This document shows positions 12,848-24,116 of a stretch of 64,000 nt of DNA, piece after piece (position 1 is the first letter of the stretch; the number at the start of each line of letters is the position of its first letter). The notes below the pieces were generated by a model, which saw only the letters and a list, made by a program, of their open reading frames with translations, was not told the origin of the DNA and did no database searches. The stretch comes from Rhynchospora pubera (taxonomy: Eukaryota > Streptophyta > Magnoliopsida > Poales > Cyperaceae), in contig CM051459.1 in NCBI GenBank assembly GCA_028095005.1, positions 114,115,431-114,179,430 on the forward strand, in the 5' to 3' direction. The translations under genes and the position numbers were made by a program.

Positions 12848-13867
12848 TAGTGAACATCCAAAAGTATCTGGTTCTGGATAGGCCTGCACAACGTGCCAAA
12901 CGGAAACGGAATGCTGCATTTCGTTTGCCGTTCCGTTTCTGGTCACGGAACATGTATATTTACACTGTATTTCACCCAAACGAATGACGAAACGCGTTCC
13001 ATTTACCGTTCCGTTACTGAAACGTATTGAAATTTCGAATTCGTTTACCGTTCCGTTTGGACGGAACGTACACGGAAAACGGTACACGGTATACCGTTTG
13101 CACCCCTAGTTCTGGACCCGGTCCTGGCCAAACCCTTCTGACAAGAAGGGTCGGTCCGGCCTCTCTAAGCCCATAAGAAGGGACAGGGCCTAGAGAGACC
13201 AGGTTTTGACAGGGCCAGGTCAGAATCTCAACTGAAGAGAGGCCAGGCTTTGGAAGGGCCAGGGCCTAGAGAGACCAGACTTAGGAAGGGCCTAAGGTCT
13301 AGATAGACCCAAATTATAAATAATCAGGCACAATCTCAAGTGGAAGGTAAGATCCTATCTGATACAATGTAAATTGAACATATCATTTCAAATAATATTT
13401 TAATTTTTTAACATGATGTTAAGACAAGTTAAAAATATATACATATTTCTCATCTTTTACGTTACATTATTTCATACATTTGTAATTTTAGTTTATTTTA
13501 ATTCATTAATACATTAATAAAAAAATTTTAGTTTTTATGTTATTATAATATAACCGGTCTTAAACCTAAATTAAAGATGAAAAAATAAAAAAATATTATT
13601 CATTTTATTATTTTTATAAATTAAGTTATTTATTTTAAATATAGTTTTAATAAATATTTAAAGAAATATATTGTATGTTCGTCGGCCTTCAAACCCTTCA
13701 GGCCCTTCAAGCCCGGCCTCTCGAAATCCGGAGGGCCTAAAAGGGCCAGGCTTGAGAAGGGTCAGGCTCGATCTTCATATTTAAGCTCTTCTAAGCCCGA
13801 CCCTTAAGTAGGTTCTTTTAGACCCGGCCTCCTGGGAGCCCGGTCCGATCCTGGAAGGCGTTCACTA
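12848..13867. mobile_element. hAT-like element with TAGTGAAC ends, interrupted by a nested element
   Basis: The ends are inverted: TAGTGAACATCC at the left and the inverse of TAGTGAACGCCTTCC at the right, within a longer CGGTAGTGAAC match. Beyond the ends, GGACCCGG(T)CC-type words mirror each other. The interior consists of reiterated words such as AGGGCCAGG and CCTAGAGAGACC on the left (13120-13320) and AGGCCCTTCAAGCCCGGCC on the right (13680-13850), around an AT-rich middle. Removing the 230-bp insert and its duplicated 8 bp leaves about 780 bp. The flanking 8-mers agree only partly, so this is an old insertion. No coding region is seen. Confidence 0.6.
12879..13108. mobile_element. hAT-type MITE (230 bp) with perfect 8-bp TSD GTTCTGGA
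   Basis: The element runs from TAGGCCTGCACAA to TTGCACCCCTA. It is flanked by GTTCTGGA at 12871-12878 and 13109-13116, a perfect 8-bp duplication typical of hAT transposons. The interior is a near-continuous mesh of ACGGAAC/GTTCCGT words in both orientations. It is inserted inside the TAGTGAAC element. It has no coding capacity. Confidence 0.88.
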
Positions 13868-14473
13868 CCGGGGGCGTGGCCGCGTGAGAGGGAGAGGCGG
13901 AGAGCTATCGCCTATCGATCAAGCATTTAATTGGCGCTTTTGTTCTTCTACGGCGGAATTCCAGTCTTGCTACTTGTATGCAAGCAAATTATATATGTAG
14001 AGCATAGCGCAAAGAAATGTATCATTATTCAGAGAAATTTTATTTTTTTTTTAATTAATACAATTAAGCTTGTAAAAAATGAATTATTTGTAATCATTAA
14101 ATTGATTTGCTATAAGTAAACTAAACTAATGAATTTATCTTATGTTCTAATAGCAAAGGAAAATTGCTTTTAGTTTATTTTTAGTTGTAGAAAAGGTTCA
14201 CGTTTATTTTAGATTAATGCTTTATGAAAGCTGCAAAGCAAGTAGTTGTTGTGAACTTGTGATGCAGAATTCGAGTAGCTTGTACACATAATTAATTAAA
14301 ATCACTTGATTGATGCATACATTATGCATGTATGTATGTATGTATGTATGTATGTATGTATGTATGTATGTATGTATGTATGTATGTATGTATGTATGTA
14401 TGTATGTATGTATGTATGGACGTATGGACGTACCTTAGTATCTACGTATGCATGTATTTATAGTGGAGAGAAA
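13868..14473. repeat. Intergenic DNA containing an (ATGT)n microsatellite
   Basis: A nearly pure ATGT/TATG tetranucleotide run spans about 14328-14418 (about 23 units), followed by diverged GGACGTAT units. The rest is AT-rich sequence with no recognised feature. Confidence 0.9.
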
Positions 14474-14842
14474 GGACTCAATCAAACTGATTTGACGGGA
14501 CTCTCGGTTAAATCATTTCATATCTCAATTTTAAAAGTTTAAATGAGCGATTTAAATGGTTTAAATATGATATCCTATTGTAATATCCTCGCCAACCAAA
14601 TTTTATACTTTTTTATTTTTTTTAAATTTTGAAAAATCGTTAATCAAATTAAAAATTAGTAGTTTTTAAAAATTCAAAAAAATACTTAATAATTTTGAAG
14701 AAATGTAAAATTTGATTGGTAAGGAAATTTTAATAAAGAGATCATGTTAGACTATTTAGATCAGTCATTTGAACTTTCAAAATTGAGATATGAAGTGATT
14801 TAATCGAAAGTCCCGTCGAATCGATTTGATTGAATCAATTCC
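14474..14842. mobile_element. Long-TIR MITE (about 370 bp)
   Basis: Arms at 14474-14610 and about 14700-14842 are inverted copies with roughly 80-85% identity. They share GACGGGACT and CATATCTCAATTTT words. The middle is A/T-rich. It is non-coding, and the TSD is not resolved. Confidence 0.75.
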
Positions 14843-15496
14843 ATCCATATATAGAGAGATATAAAGAGAACATATATGTTGCATACTATAGTAAGGAAGC
14901 TTCAATCCGCTTCAAAATGACTAATTCTAACCGTTCAATATATGCAAAATTGCTAATTAACAAACTTATTATGACTTCGATTAACTCATATAAAACAATT
15001 CACTAAAAAAATTTTACTTTTGCAATAGAACCGACCAGCGTTCTTCATTAATTTTACTGCTAATAAGATTACAGTTTCATTGACCAGAGAAGAACCGGAC
15101 CAAGTTATTCTAGGAAAAACATAACTCTTTCCTAGTTGTTTGAGGCTTTTAAAATTGAAATCCAAGGATCAAGCGTGGAATGTTTCAAAACAAGGAAAAG
15201 ATGGAGCTACAGTTTCTCCTACCGCAACTAACAGACAACACCGCTCATCACCTCTCCACACGCCCCCCCAAACCACCAGTCTTCTTGTCAAACCCCACCT
15301 TCTTTGCCTCATCTTCTTTCTCTTTCTCTCTATCTCTCTCTTTCTTTCTCTATATATACACAGCCGCACCTTGATCCTTTTCTACATCTCAACCAGCGCA
15401 CTGGCGTTAACAGTACTTTTTTGCCTCTATCCTTCCTAGAAGAAAAGGTGCATTAAATTTCTGCTCTTTTTGATTCAAGATTTACTTCTGCAAAGG
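14843..15496 (+). promoter_or_regulatory. Promoter and 5' UTR of the R2R3-MYB gene
   Basis: A TATATATA box at about 15351-15358 is preceded by a long CT-rich (TTTCTCTCT) tract at 15300-15350, as in many plant core promoters. The MYB ATG is about 140 bp downstream, which leaves room for a leader of roughly 110 nt. The more distal part is AT-rich with nothing recognised. Confidence 0.55.
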
Positions 15497-17241
15497 ATGA
15501 GGAGACCATGTTGTGAGAAGAGAGGAATGAATAAAGGAGCATGGTCAAAGCAGGAGGATCAAAGACTTACAGAATATGTGCGCACGCAAGGAGAAGGACG
15601 GTGGGGATCAGTACCGAAGGCGGCAGGTATTATATATATGTGCAGATAAATTTAGTGTGGTTTTTGTTTAGATTTTCTGCTTTTAGTTGAGCTAATTTAG
15701 CCAAAACAATATGTATATAGCAAGATCAACATACATATATTTTTATATGACAATTAATGTGGTGTCATGAAAGCAGAGTGTACATCGCTATAACTCACAT
15801 TGCGACACGTATGCAATGTTGTGATCAACTGTGGAAAACCTTGGTGTGCAAATTTCGATTAAAGATGCAACTGGCAAGTCCTTAAGGTTTATGCACCTGT
15901 ATAATGCAAGTTGAGAGATACAGAATTTCATCATTGTTTTGATCAGCATCAAGATAAAAAATAGAACAATTGTTCCTTTAGATCATTGATTTTTTGGACT
16001 CAAACAGTCATACTACATATCGGCATCAAAATAAACACTGCATCTTTTGTCCATTTTTGTGCACTGTGTCATTCAGTAGTCAAATTTGGAAATTATATCA
16101 GTTTAATTTTTTTTTATGCATTATCTATTGTGCATAAGGTTATGTTAGTTTAGCTTCAAAACATAAAGTGCTGGTACTTTCTCGGATCAGTTAAGTTTCA
16201 AACTTTCAATATTGTTCTAGTTAGTTACTAATTGCTACAGTTGTCTGCTATGCCCATGAATGCAATCATCCTCTGGTAACATTTAATATGTGGAACAATA
16301 TCTGTCTATTAATTTGAATAAATATATATTTTATTTTAACTCCGTATATATAGGTTTGCTTCGGTGCGGAAAGAGTTGCAGATTGAGATGGATCAACTAT
16401 CTAAGACCTGACATCAAAAGAGGCAATTTCTCTGAGGATGAAGAGGATCTCATTATCAAGCTACATACACTTCTTGGTAACCGGTATACATCGTTCTAAG
16501 CTAACTGAAGTCTTCAAATACGTACTTTGTCTTACGTTTTGAGCAATTAAAGTAACAGATAACGTGATGTACAAGCTAGGGTTGTTGATTATAAGTAGAA
16601 AATTAATATATAGGCAAATAAAGTATTATATGTGCTAAGGGTTTCAAATTTCAATGTAAATCATAAAGATGGCCAAGAACATTATGACAAGTTGCATATT
16701 TATCTGGATCAAACTAGTAGCCACCTCTCGCACGTGAAAAATAATAAAATTTTGTGTAAAGCTTTATATCAAACAACATGTGAAAAGTTGAATATACGGA
16801 ACAAGCAGATATTGGTATAGTGTTGAATTTAATTTGCTGGTTGACTATTAATGATGTAAATACTAATAGTACGAAATTTCAATCATGCAGAATTTATAAT
16901 TTTTATATACCAATTTTTCTTTTAGTTGGTCACTGATAGCAGGGAGGCTACCTGGAAGAACAGACAACGAGGTTAAGAACCACTGGAATTCTCGTCTCAG
17001 TAAAAAATTTCAGAGCCGCACTAGAGAGGAAGTAAAGCTTTGTGCTCCTAGAAAATATTCATGCCAGCTCTCTAGTGCTTCTAACTCGAATAATGATTTT
17101 GAAGCGCGATTTGACCTAAACCTCGATCTTACTATGTCATTATCTTCCTCTTCTATTGCATGTGAAGCGAACAGAGAAGAACTGATTGAAAATGATGGGT
17201 CTGAGGTTTCTCAAACTCCAACCCTGGCTTTGTTTCTCTAA
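15497..17241 (+). CDS. R2R3-MYB transcription factor with EAR motif
   Basis: DNA-binding R2R3-MYB of 191 aa in three exons: 15497-15626, 16354-16483 and 16926-17241 (TAA). The 130/130-nt first two exons and intron phases are the classical R2R3 pattern. R2 tryptophans are at residues 16, 36 and 56; R3 has Phe69, Trp88 and Trp107. Residues 75-94 fit the [DE]Lx2[RK]x3Lx6Lx3R signature for binding R-like bHLH partners. The C-terminal tail is short and acidic and contains DLNLDL (150-155), an LxLxL-type EAR repression motif. The N terminus (MRRPCCEKRGMNKGAWSKQE) and GKSCRLRWINYLRPDIKRGN resemble flavonoid/phenylpropanoid regulators of the TT2 and MYB4 subgroups. Subgroup-4 C-terminal motifs are not evident and NHWNSRLSKKF is unusual, so the subgroup is open. 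A nuclear repressor role is inference. Confidence 0.9.
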
Positions 17242-18475
17242 CTAAATGACATATTATCAAAATAAATCACATTGTGAAGAATGGATAGAATCGAGGTACT
17301 AGCTTGGTAATATATATGTAGCTTATAAAAATAAGTGTGATATACTGATACGCCAACCATAGCTATGTTTTTGTGCTGATGGTGGTCGATATGTAGATTG
17401 AATTATATTCATTAGAGGAACTAATTAAGGTTACTTAACTAAGATTATGTAGAAATGATGTATATATCAATGGAAAATGCAGTTTCTAGTTATCTGCTTA
17501 ACAGGATTGTCAAAACTTAGGTAATAAATTAATTAAATCTCTATAGTAAGATATGTGTGTGTGTTATCATATATTTTGATTTAACAAATAACAACACTTT
17601 TGTAAACCCATCAAGGACTTCATTTTACATTATTGCATATAAATCATTTATCAAGTTGTCCTTTCTCTCTTGTTTTCCCAGGCCATCTTTAAGAAAAGGT
17701 AATGTCAACTTAGAAAAGGACTTGAGTTATTTACTATCAGTCCTTATCGGCAGCTTTTTCGCATCTTGACAAGCAGAACAGCTCTCTAAATCCTGTCGTC
17801 CAACCAAAAATGAATTGACCAGATTCACAACACATATGTGTTATATCTAAGAACTTATTTTGATCGTATCACCCATATGTAGCCAATCTCAATTTTAGGG
17901 GCTGCTCTAGTTTGTATGATTTCAATTTGCAGTGTTTATCGCTTGCTGTTTTATTTTAAGTAGCCTAAGGGCATTCCGTTTCAAAAAACAAAATATGTAG
18001 CCAATCTGATTGGTAGAATCAAAATCAGAGAAGATCAAGAACCCTGCCGTTCCTGCCATTCATTTGGAAACCTTTTGCAAGAAGATCGGATCAAATCTCA
18101 GGCCAAGATTGAGCATGCTTCCGAAATGAATTTTTGTACCAGATGACTAAAAGTGTTCTTGAAAATGACGTCAAATCTACCAACAAAGCAAGCCTACCGG
18201 TAGGACCGGCTGGAAGGACTTAACCCACTTGGTTGAAGCGTTGAGCCAACAAGTACTGCATAACTTTATTTGATAAACAACGGTCACATGATCAACTAAT
18301 AAAATTTCTCTTTGTGAGACACCCACAAACAGCCATACATATATCTACTGTTAGAAACAATAACAACTCATATAACCAAAAATACTCTGAAAACGACCCA
18401 TGTATATTTTTTTTTCTTTATATATGTCGTATCTGTCTTTCTTTCCGTTTCATTTTGAAGGTTAACATCCAAATT
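17242..18475. other. Intergenic DNA downstream of the MYB gene
   Basis: The MYB 3' UTR presumably occupies the first few hundred bases. The rest is AT-rich, with no gene, TIR pair or tandem repeat that I can support. Confidence 0.5.
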
Positions 18476-19636
18476 TCCAGCGGAAATTGATTAGTATCAT
18501 CTGCAATTTTATCATATCTTGTCATCGTTAAACATTTAAAATAGATAAAGTGAACATATATATAGTGATCAAAGTGAATACATATACTCAATAAAAATAA
18601 GTTGAATGTGCATACAAAAATCCAGTGGCGAAGCCAGGATTTCGTGTCAGCAGGGTCCGTCAATTTTTTTTTTGCTGAAAATATATGTATGATGTAACTT
18701 TTAATATAGACATAGTATAATAATATTTTTTAAATAAAGAACTCTAAATAATGTGGTATAAAAAATTCATGAGAAATCAAATATATATTATAATAACAAT
18801 AGAAAATCTAAAATAATATTGATATACAAAATAATAATTCAAAAATTAAGACAATAAAAAAATACAACAATTTCCTATGAATTTTTATTTTTCTCATAAT
18901 TTTATATAATAGTTCATTAGAAATCTTATTTAACACTTTTTTTCTATATTGTAGATATATAAAGATATGAGGCCTACAGAGGAATTTGGCCACTATTCAA
19001 ACCACAATATTTTTTATTTTTTGTGGCGCTCGAAATTTGTTTTGACAAAAATAGTATTTATGATTTTTACTGGCAGTTTTTATATAATATCCGAATTGCA
19101 TTTTTTATCTTATGTGGTAGCTTTTGTTTATTATGTCCTAAAGTTCACAAAATAGACTAATCCTATAATGCACGAGATTCACGCTAGTATATATATGCTA
19201 CAAATAATTATTTATCCAAATATTCCATTATATTCTAAATTTTGTCTTAATAAAATTAATTGGGGATGAAGGAAGAAGATGATTAGTCACGAACAAATGC
19301 TACCTGGATCCCTATGTGATTTTTTAGACGTCGTTAAACAATTCAAATCAAACACGACATGTCTAGCTGGGTCCTTCAAATTTTTGAGATGGGTCCATAA
19401 CTTCTTGTGACCTTTGTTTTTAATTACAAACAAATATACTATTAAGAAAATATTTTTTTCTCCACGTAGCTTCGCCCTTGCAAAAATCTGAACAAGAGAT
19501 GACAACACATATTTATTTGTAAGTGCTCATTTTAATCATTTATATATTTATCTTGTCTGTTTATGTGTTCATTTTGTGTTTTATGATGGCAAGAGATGAC
19601 AAAACTGCTAGTAACAGTTATCATTTCTGGTTTCCA
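18476..19636. mobile_element. Putative non-autonomous DNA element with about 50-bp imperfect TIRs
   Basis: The sequence near 18476-18527 (words ATCTTGTCATCG, TAGTATCAT) is repeated inverted at about 19585-19636 (GATGGCAAGAGATGAC, TAGTAACAGTTATC). Just inside, GTGGCGAAGCCAGGATTT (18625) is mirrored by CGTAGCTTCGCCC near 19467. The latter word is a common motif of dispersed plant repeats. The interior is AT-rich and non-coding. The TSD is not resolved, and two elements may be superposed. Confidence 0.5.
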
Positions 19637-19868
19637 GCTCAGCCTAGTTTAAAATTGGGCCTATCCTATGAGCTTTCTTTGTCAAGAAAAGTTTTAATTG
19701 GGCCTGTTATAAATGCTGTTCAACGGCCTCGCAGTCCTAGTTAATCTGGAACACGCCAGTGATATTTTTGTGGGCCCCAATATATAATAAAACTATAAAT
19801 AAAGACATATAAATAGAAAGACCGAAATTAGACAACCGCATTAACTCAATAGGCCAGAGTACCATACA

Positions 19869-20736
19869 CGGGGTGATAAGGATCATTCCGATATTCATCA
19901 TTCCATCATCCTCACGCGTTTTTTTTTTTTGGCTCTACGCGTTTTTTATTTCTGGAAATCACTCTGTTTCCCTTCCTGCCGCGAACGCTTATCCCCCCTC
20001 CCACCCCTCCCCCTCCCCTCTCACACACACTATACATAGATTCTAACTGTTGACGTTAACATATTTAAATGTTGAAGTTAATACTGTAACTGTTGAAGTT
20101 AATATATATGAAAACTTCAACAATTTAAATATGCCCACTTCAAATATTACCTTCAACATTTAAATATGCCAAGTTCAACAATTATATATATTAACTTCAA
20201 CAGTTATATATATTAAATTCAACAGTTACATATATAACATATTAAATACAACTGCTACACATATAACTTCAACAGTTATATATATCAACTTCAACAGTTA
20301 TATATATTAACTTCAACATTGATATATATTAACTTCAACAGTTACATATATAACATATTAACTTTAACATTTACATATATAACTTCAACAGTACATATAT
20401 AACTTCAACAGTTATATATATTAACTTCAACAGTTACATATATAACTTCAACACTTATATAACTATAGTAGATATTACTATATTAGTCAAAACATCCAAA
20501 GTATGTGCTCCATTCGTCCACCTCTTCGAGCCTTCGTTTTTTTCTTTTTATTCACTCATCAATGAGACATCCAAAGTATGTGCTCCGTTCGGAAGGTCTG
20601 GATTTTGATTATGTATCAGAGAAATGAGAGGGAAAGTAGACAAGAAGGCGATAGAGATGTTGGGGACCAAAAATGTGTGTTCACACTGAGAATGATAAAG
20701 GATGATGAAATTTAGAGGATGGTCTTAAGCAATTCC
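19869..20736. mobile_element. MULE-like miniature element with 10-bp TSD GTACCATACA
   Basis: GTACCATACA flanks the segment at 19859-19868 and 20737-20746, both copies identical. The ends are imperfectly inverted: GATAAGGATCATTCC...ATTCATCATTCCATCATCC on the left, and the inverse of CATCCTCTAAATTTCATCATCC on the right. A duplication of 9-10 bp suggests Mutator-like transposition. The interior is an AT-rich minisatellite (20044-20465). The element at 58722 shares its ends. Confidence 0.7.
20044..20465. repeat. Minisatellite of TTCAACAGTTATATATATTAAC units
   Basis: About 18-20 degenerate units of roughly 22 bp centred on ACTTCAACAGTTAYATATAT. It fills much of the interior of the miniature element at 19869-20736. 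It is purely non-coding. Confidence 0.85.
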
Positions 20737-20746
20737 GTACCATACA

Positions 20747-21629
20747 ACTACAATCGATGCATACCTATACTTGTATGCTTCATAAAAAAAGGAGTATATT
20801 TTACATAGGGGATAATCTCATCGTTTTGATTACAGATTGGTAATTAATCAGTCTCATCAGGAGATCAAACTGCCACCAGAGAAGATTATGCACCAGACCA
20901 AGAACAGCCAATTTAGTTTGTAGTGTCTCAAACCCCAATTCAGAGCAAAGCAGTCAATAGTATCAACGTGATCAGCTATTCCAAAAGATAATGGCTCATC
21001 CAATGTGATCCTCGTATCAAGACCAATCTGCAGCTGTACAAGAATATAACTCTAATATGTGAAATAGCACCTCAAGAAATCAACCTTTGTGAGTTTGATC
21101 ACATAGGGTGCGTTTGGATGAGAGAAGAAAAAGAGGAAGAAGGAAGATGGGAAGAAAAAAATTATAAACAATCCAAACTCTTCACAAAGTTACACACTTT
21201 CCAATACTTCTTCCCATTTTTTTCCTTCTTTTCTTCTTCCCACACCTATCCAAACGCACCCGTTAGCAGGAGGTAACAGCATATATATGTTGTGTGTCAC
21301 CGAAAGAATACTCTTGGAATATTAAACCATTATAGGGATCTCTCAGCAACATGCCTAAGTTCGAATTTAAAGATACTAGCTAGTTCATCACAGTTAAATG
21401 ACCTATTTTTTTATTCCAAGAAAGAAGATAAAGCACAACCCAATGTCCATATAACTATTGTCAATATTTTTCTATGGAAACAAGAATTGAAATTTTCAAT
21501 TGTGTACTGGAACAATATCTGTAGAAAATAGAAAAGTGATACTTCTCGAGGATCCAAACCAAAAGAGGAATTGGGCCTGCGTGGCACTTTTCGAAATTGA
21601 TATAAGCCCAATTAAGATAGTCTGTTAAA
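20747..21629. other. Intergenic DNA containing one MITE
   Basis: Apart from the MITE at 21106-21261, I see nothing specific in this AT-rich spacer. Confidence 0.5.
21106..21261. mobile_element. MITE of the GGGTGCGTTTGGAT family, copy 1
   Basis: A 156-bp element with ends GGGTGCGTTTGGAT and ATCCAAACGCACCC. The interior has a purine-rich GAAGAAGG left arm, a core with TTATAAACAATCCAAACTC and ACACACTTTCCAATACTTC, and a pyrimidine-rich right arm. It shares core and ends with copies at 27681, 28467, 48521, 48584 and 56059. Confidence 0.9.
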
Positions 21630-22349
21630 CCGAAATTTTAAAAAATAATATTAAAATAATATAATCCAATAAAATTAATATCAATTTAATCAGTTTAATA
21701 TAAATAGTATCGTAAGATCGGAATCCTGGATTCCGAACGTTAGATCGGAATCCAGGATTCCGAACAGTGCTGTAACTGCTCAATTTTGTCGTTTTTCATG
21801 GTTTTATTGTATTTCTATTATAAAAATTAATTAAATATATGAAATTTTAATATTAAATTAATATATTATGAAATTTTAGTAATATATTTTGAAGATAAGA
21901 TATTAAATTAATATATTTTATTTTACTTCTATTATAAACATTAATTAAATATATAAAATTTTAATATTAAATTAATATATTATAAAATTTTTGTCATTTG
22001 TTTAGAACCGGATTTTTGATATTTTGAAGAATGTTAATATAATATAATTCTATATTATGAATAATATTTTAATATTTAAAGTTTTGATATTAATTTGATA
22101 TGGATGGTTTTATTTTTAATATTAAAAATTTTCAATTATGTTAAATGTTGTACATAATAAGTACATAATACTTTATGTAATAATTTATTTATGGCAATAA
22201 TTATAATATAAACTTATAATTAAATATTATATTTATTTCATTTAATTCATAATATAAAAATACAGGAATTATAAGTGTCATCATCGGCAAATATACCATC
22301 CCAGCCTTCGGTAAATACAAAGTGAACATATACCGTAAATAAGCTGAAC

Positions 22350-22437
22350 ATATAGACGATCTAAGTGAACACTTCCTAACTTATTTTTATAGAACTTATT
22401 TGTTTGTATGTGTTCACTTAGATCGTTTATATGTTCA
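22350..22437. repeat. Hairpin-forming inverted repeat
   Basis: Arms 22350-22378 (GAACATATAGACGATCTAAG...) and about 22409-22437 are inverted with one or two mismatches around a 30-bp spacer. It lies 190 bp past the stop codon of the zinc-finger gene and could fold in its 3' transcript. Confidence 0.8.
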
Positions 22438-22628
22438 CCATTAGAAGAAGAATTGAATTTTGTAACCATAATATAGATTAGCACACTAAAATAAAAGAAA
22501 AGAGAAAAATACATGAAAATCATAATATAATTTAGCACACTAAAATAATAAAAAAGGAAAAATGTACATAAAAAACCATAATATAAATGAACACACCAGG
22601 GTTATTAAAAACAAAGTAATAAATAAAC

Positions 22629-23606
22629 TTAGAGATCTTGATCATCTACATGTTGCAGAATTTCCTCCCACCAGGATTGATCTTCTTCCGCATTCATTTC
22701 TTGTTGATTACTAGCACCATGGTTGTCGGCGAATTGAGCGGCCTCGTTCCAGAAAGCGGCATCAGGTTGTTGTTCATTACTGGCACCGTGGTTTTCAACG
22801 AGTTGAGCTGCTTCGTTCCAAAAAGCCTCATCATTTTCTTGTTGATTATTCGCAGCCGAGTTGTCTGCGAATTGAGCGGCTTCGTTCCAGAAAGCTGCCT
22901 CGGCTTCTTGTTGCTCAATCTCAGCCATTTTAGCTACTGCAATTTTACGTTGTTCATCTCTCTTCTTGATCTTTATTAGGCTCTCCTTAATTTTTTTTCC
23001 AATTTTTTCTTGTTGCAACCTCCGGCTCTCTTCGGCGGCCTTTTCTTCCATTCTTCTCATTTCGAACCATTGTTCTTTCACTCTGTATCTCTTTACAATT
23101 TCATCCCTCTCTTCTTGTTTTTTGTGTTCGTCGTAGTGGTCACGCAAAATGGTATCTTTGAAATTGAAAACCTGACCACACTTTGTACAGCTCACTGTGT
23201 GGTCTCCACGAAAATCGTATATGCTTTCGTAAACAATCATGGGTGTAGGATCTGGTTTCCACGGTTTGAGTTCCGGCATCGGTTCAGGTTCTGTGTAGTA
23301 CTTTTTATAGAGTTCAGAGTTGCTCGACTCAAGTTTAGTAAGGTAATGTCGCAATCTCTCCCTGCGGTCTCTTTCTGGGCCACCATGAATGTGCCACTGA
23401 TAGTGGGTGTATAATGGCCACTCGCCACCATATTGCGAATGGATATTGTAGTCGAATTTGCGGTAACATTTATTACATATCGCATGATAATCTCCTTTTT
23501 CGATCTCATTTGGATTGGCAGGGGAATGTTTGTAATTTGGCAAGTACTCATGTCGAGTAGATGGCCATTCCCGCACTTCACTGTCGGAGGTATTTCCTTT
23601 CTCCAT
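22629..23606 (-). CDS. Unknown protein: two C2H2 fingers, charged helix, FWNEAAQ repeats
   Basis: Intact single-exon frame of 325 aa inside the PMD-MULE; I do not recognise the family. Visible parts: a CX2C...HX3H finger with Cys44, Cys47, His68 and His72 (long 20-residue spacer); a second one with Cys140, Cys143, His157 and His161 (13-residue spacer); a Pro-rich linker (106-122); a Lys/Glu/Arg-rich likely coiled-coil helix (about 162-234); and three repeats of exactly 23 residues starting FWNEAAQ at 239, 262 and 285, with a degenerate WWEEILQHV at 312. The C terminus is strongly acidic. The start is the first ATG, directly before SDSEVREWP. Two fingers plus a helix suggest nucleic-acid or protein binding. 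It could be a TE accessory factor or a captured host gene. The antisense frame 23010-23414 is a shadow of this gene. Confidence 0.75.
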   Translation of the reverse strand: MEKGNTSDSEVREWPSTRHEYLPNYKHSPANPNEIEKGDYHAICNKCYRKFDYNIHSQYGGEWPLYTHYQWHIHGGPERDRRERLRHYLTKLESSNSELYKKYYTEPEPMPELKPWKPDPTPMIVYESIYDFRGDHTVSCTKCGQVFNFKDTILRDHYDEHKKQEERDEIVKRYRVKEQWFEMRRMEEKAAEESRRLQQEKIGKKIKESLIKIKKRDEQRKIAVAKMAEIEQQEAEAAFWNEAAQFADNSAANNQQENDEAFWNEAAQLVENHGASNEQQPDAAFWNEAAQFADNHGASNQQEMNAEEDQSWWEEILQHVDDQDL

Positions 23607-23728
23607 GGTAGTGAATGTTGAAGGAAGAAGGATTGAGTGGGTGTGACATATTTTTGCTGAGGAAGAATAATTTTATAAATCAGTTTAGACTTGCAATTAT
23701 TTAAAATTAATAAATATAATGTGATATC

Positions 23729-23960
23729 TTTTCAGACTTTATCAGAATACGTTTGTCATTTTGCATAGCTTAGGTAGGCATCAGTATACTTTTCAGACTT
23801 TATCAGAATACGTTTGTCCTTTTTGCAGTGCTTAGGTAGGCATCAGTATACTTTTGAGCTTTTATCAGAGCACGCATGTCCTTTTGCAGTCCTTAGGTAG
23901 GCATCAGTATACTTTTGACCTTTTATCAAAGCACGCCTGTCCTTTTGCAGTTCTTTTCCA
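23729..23960. repeat. Tandem repeat, about four 65-bp units
   Basis: Units contain CTTTATCAGARYACG, TGTCCTTTTGCAG and TTAGGTAGGCATCAGTATAC. The first copies are close in sequence, and the last lacks the CATCAGTATAC segment. It lies upstream of the zinc-finger gene's ATG (at about 120-350 bp), so it could be part of that gene's promoter region. Confidence 0.88.
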
Positions 23961-24049
23961 GACTTTATCAGTTGCATGAATTTAATGACATTAAAAAATA
24001 ATTAAATAAAATTATTTAATAAAATAAATAACAGTAAAAGGGAAAAAGA

Positions 24050-24116
24050 CCAAGATTCCGATCTAAGCTTAGATCGGATTCCTGGATTCCGATCTAAGCT
24101 TAGATCGGAATCTTGG
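24050..24116. repeat. Near-perfect 67-bp palindrome of GATTCCGATCTAAGCTTAGATC words
   Basis: The sequence begins CCAAGATTCCGATCTAAGCT and ends with its inverse, with only small differences at the centre. It repeats the GGATTCCGATCT word found just inside both TIRs of the host MULE (about 21715-21765 and 26935-27035). Confidence 0.9.

Noticed and set aside
14306..14542. 78-codon frame with Met-Tyr-Val-Cys repeats
   Set aside because: Produced by the ATGT microsatellite.
23010..23414. 134-codon + frame
   Set aside because: Antisense shadow of the 325-aa zinc-finger gene, whose - frame has clear domains and repeats.
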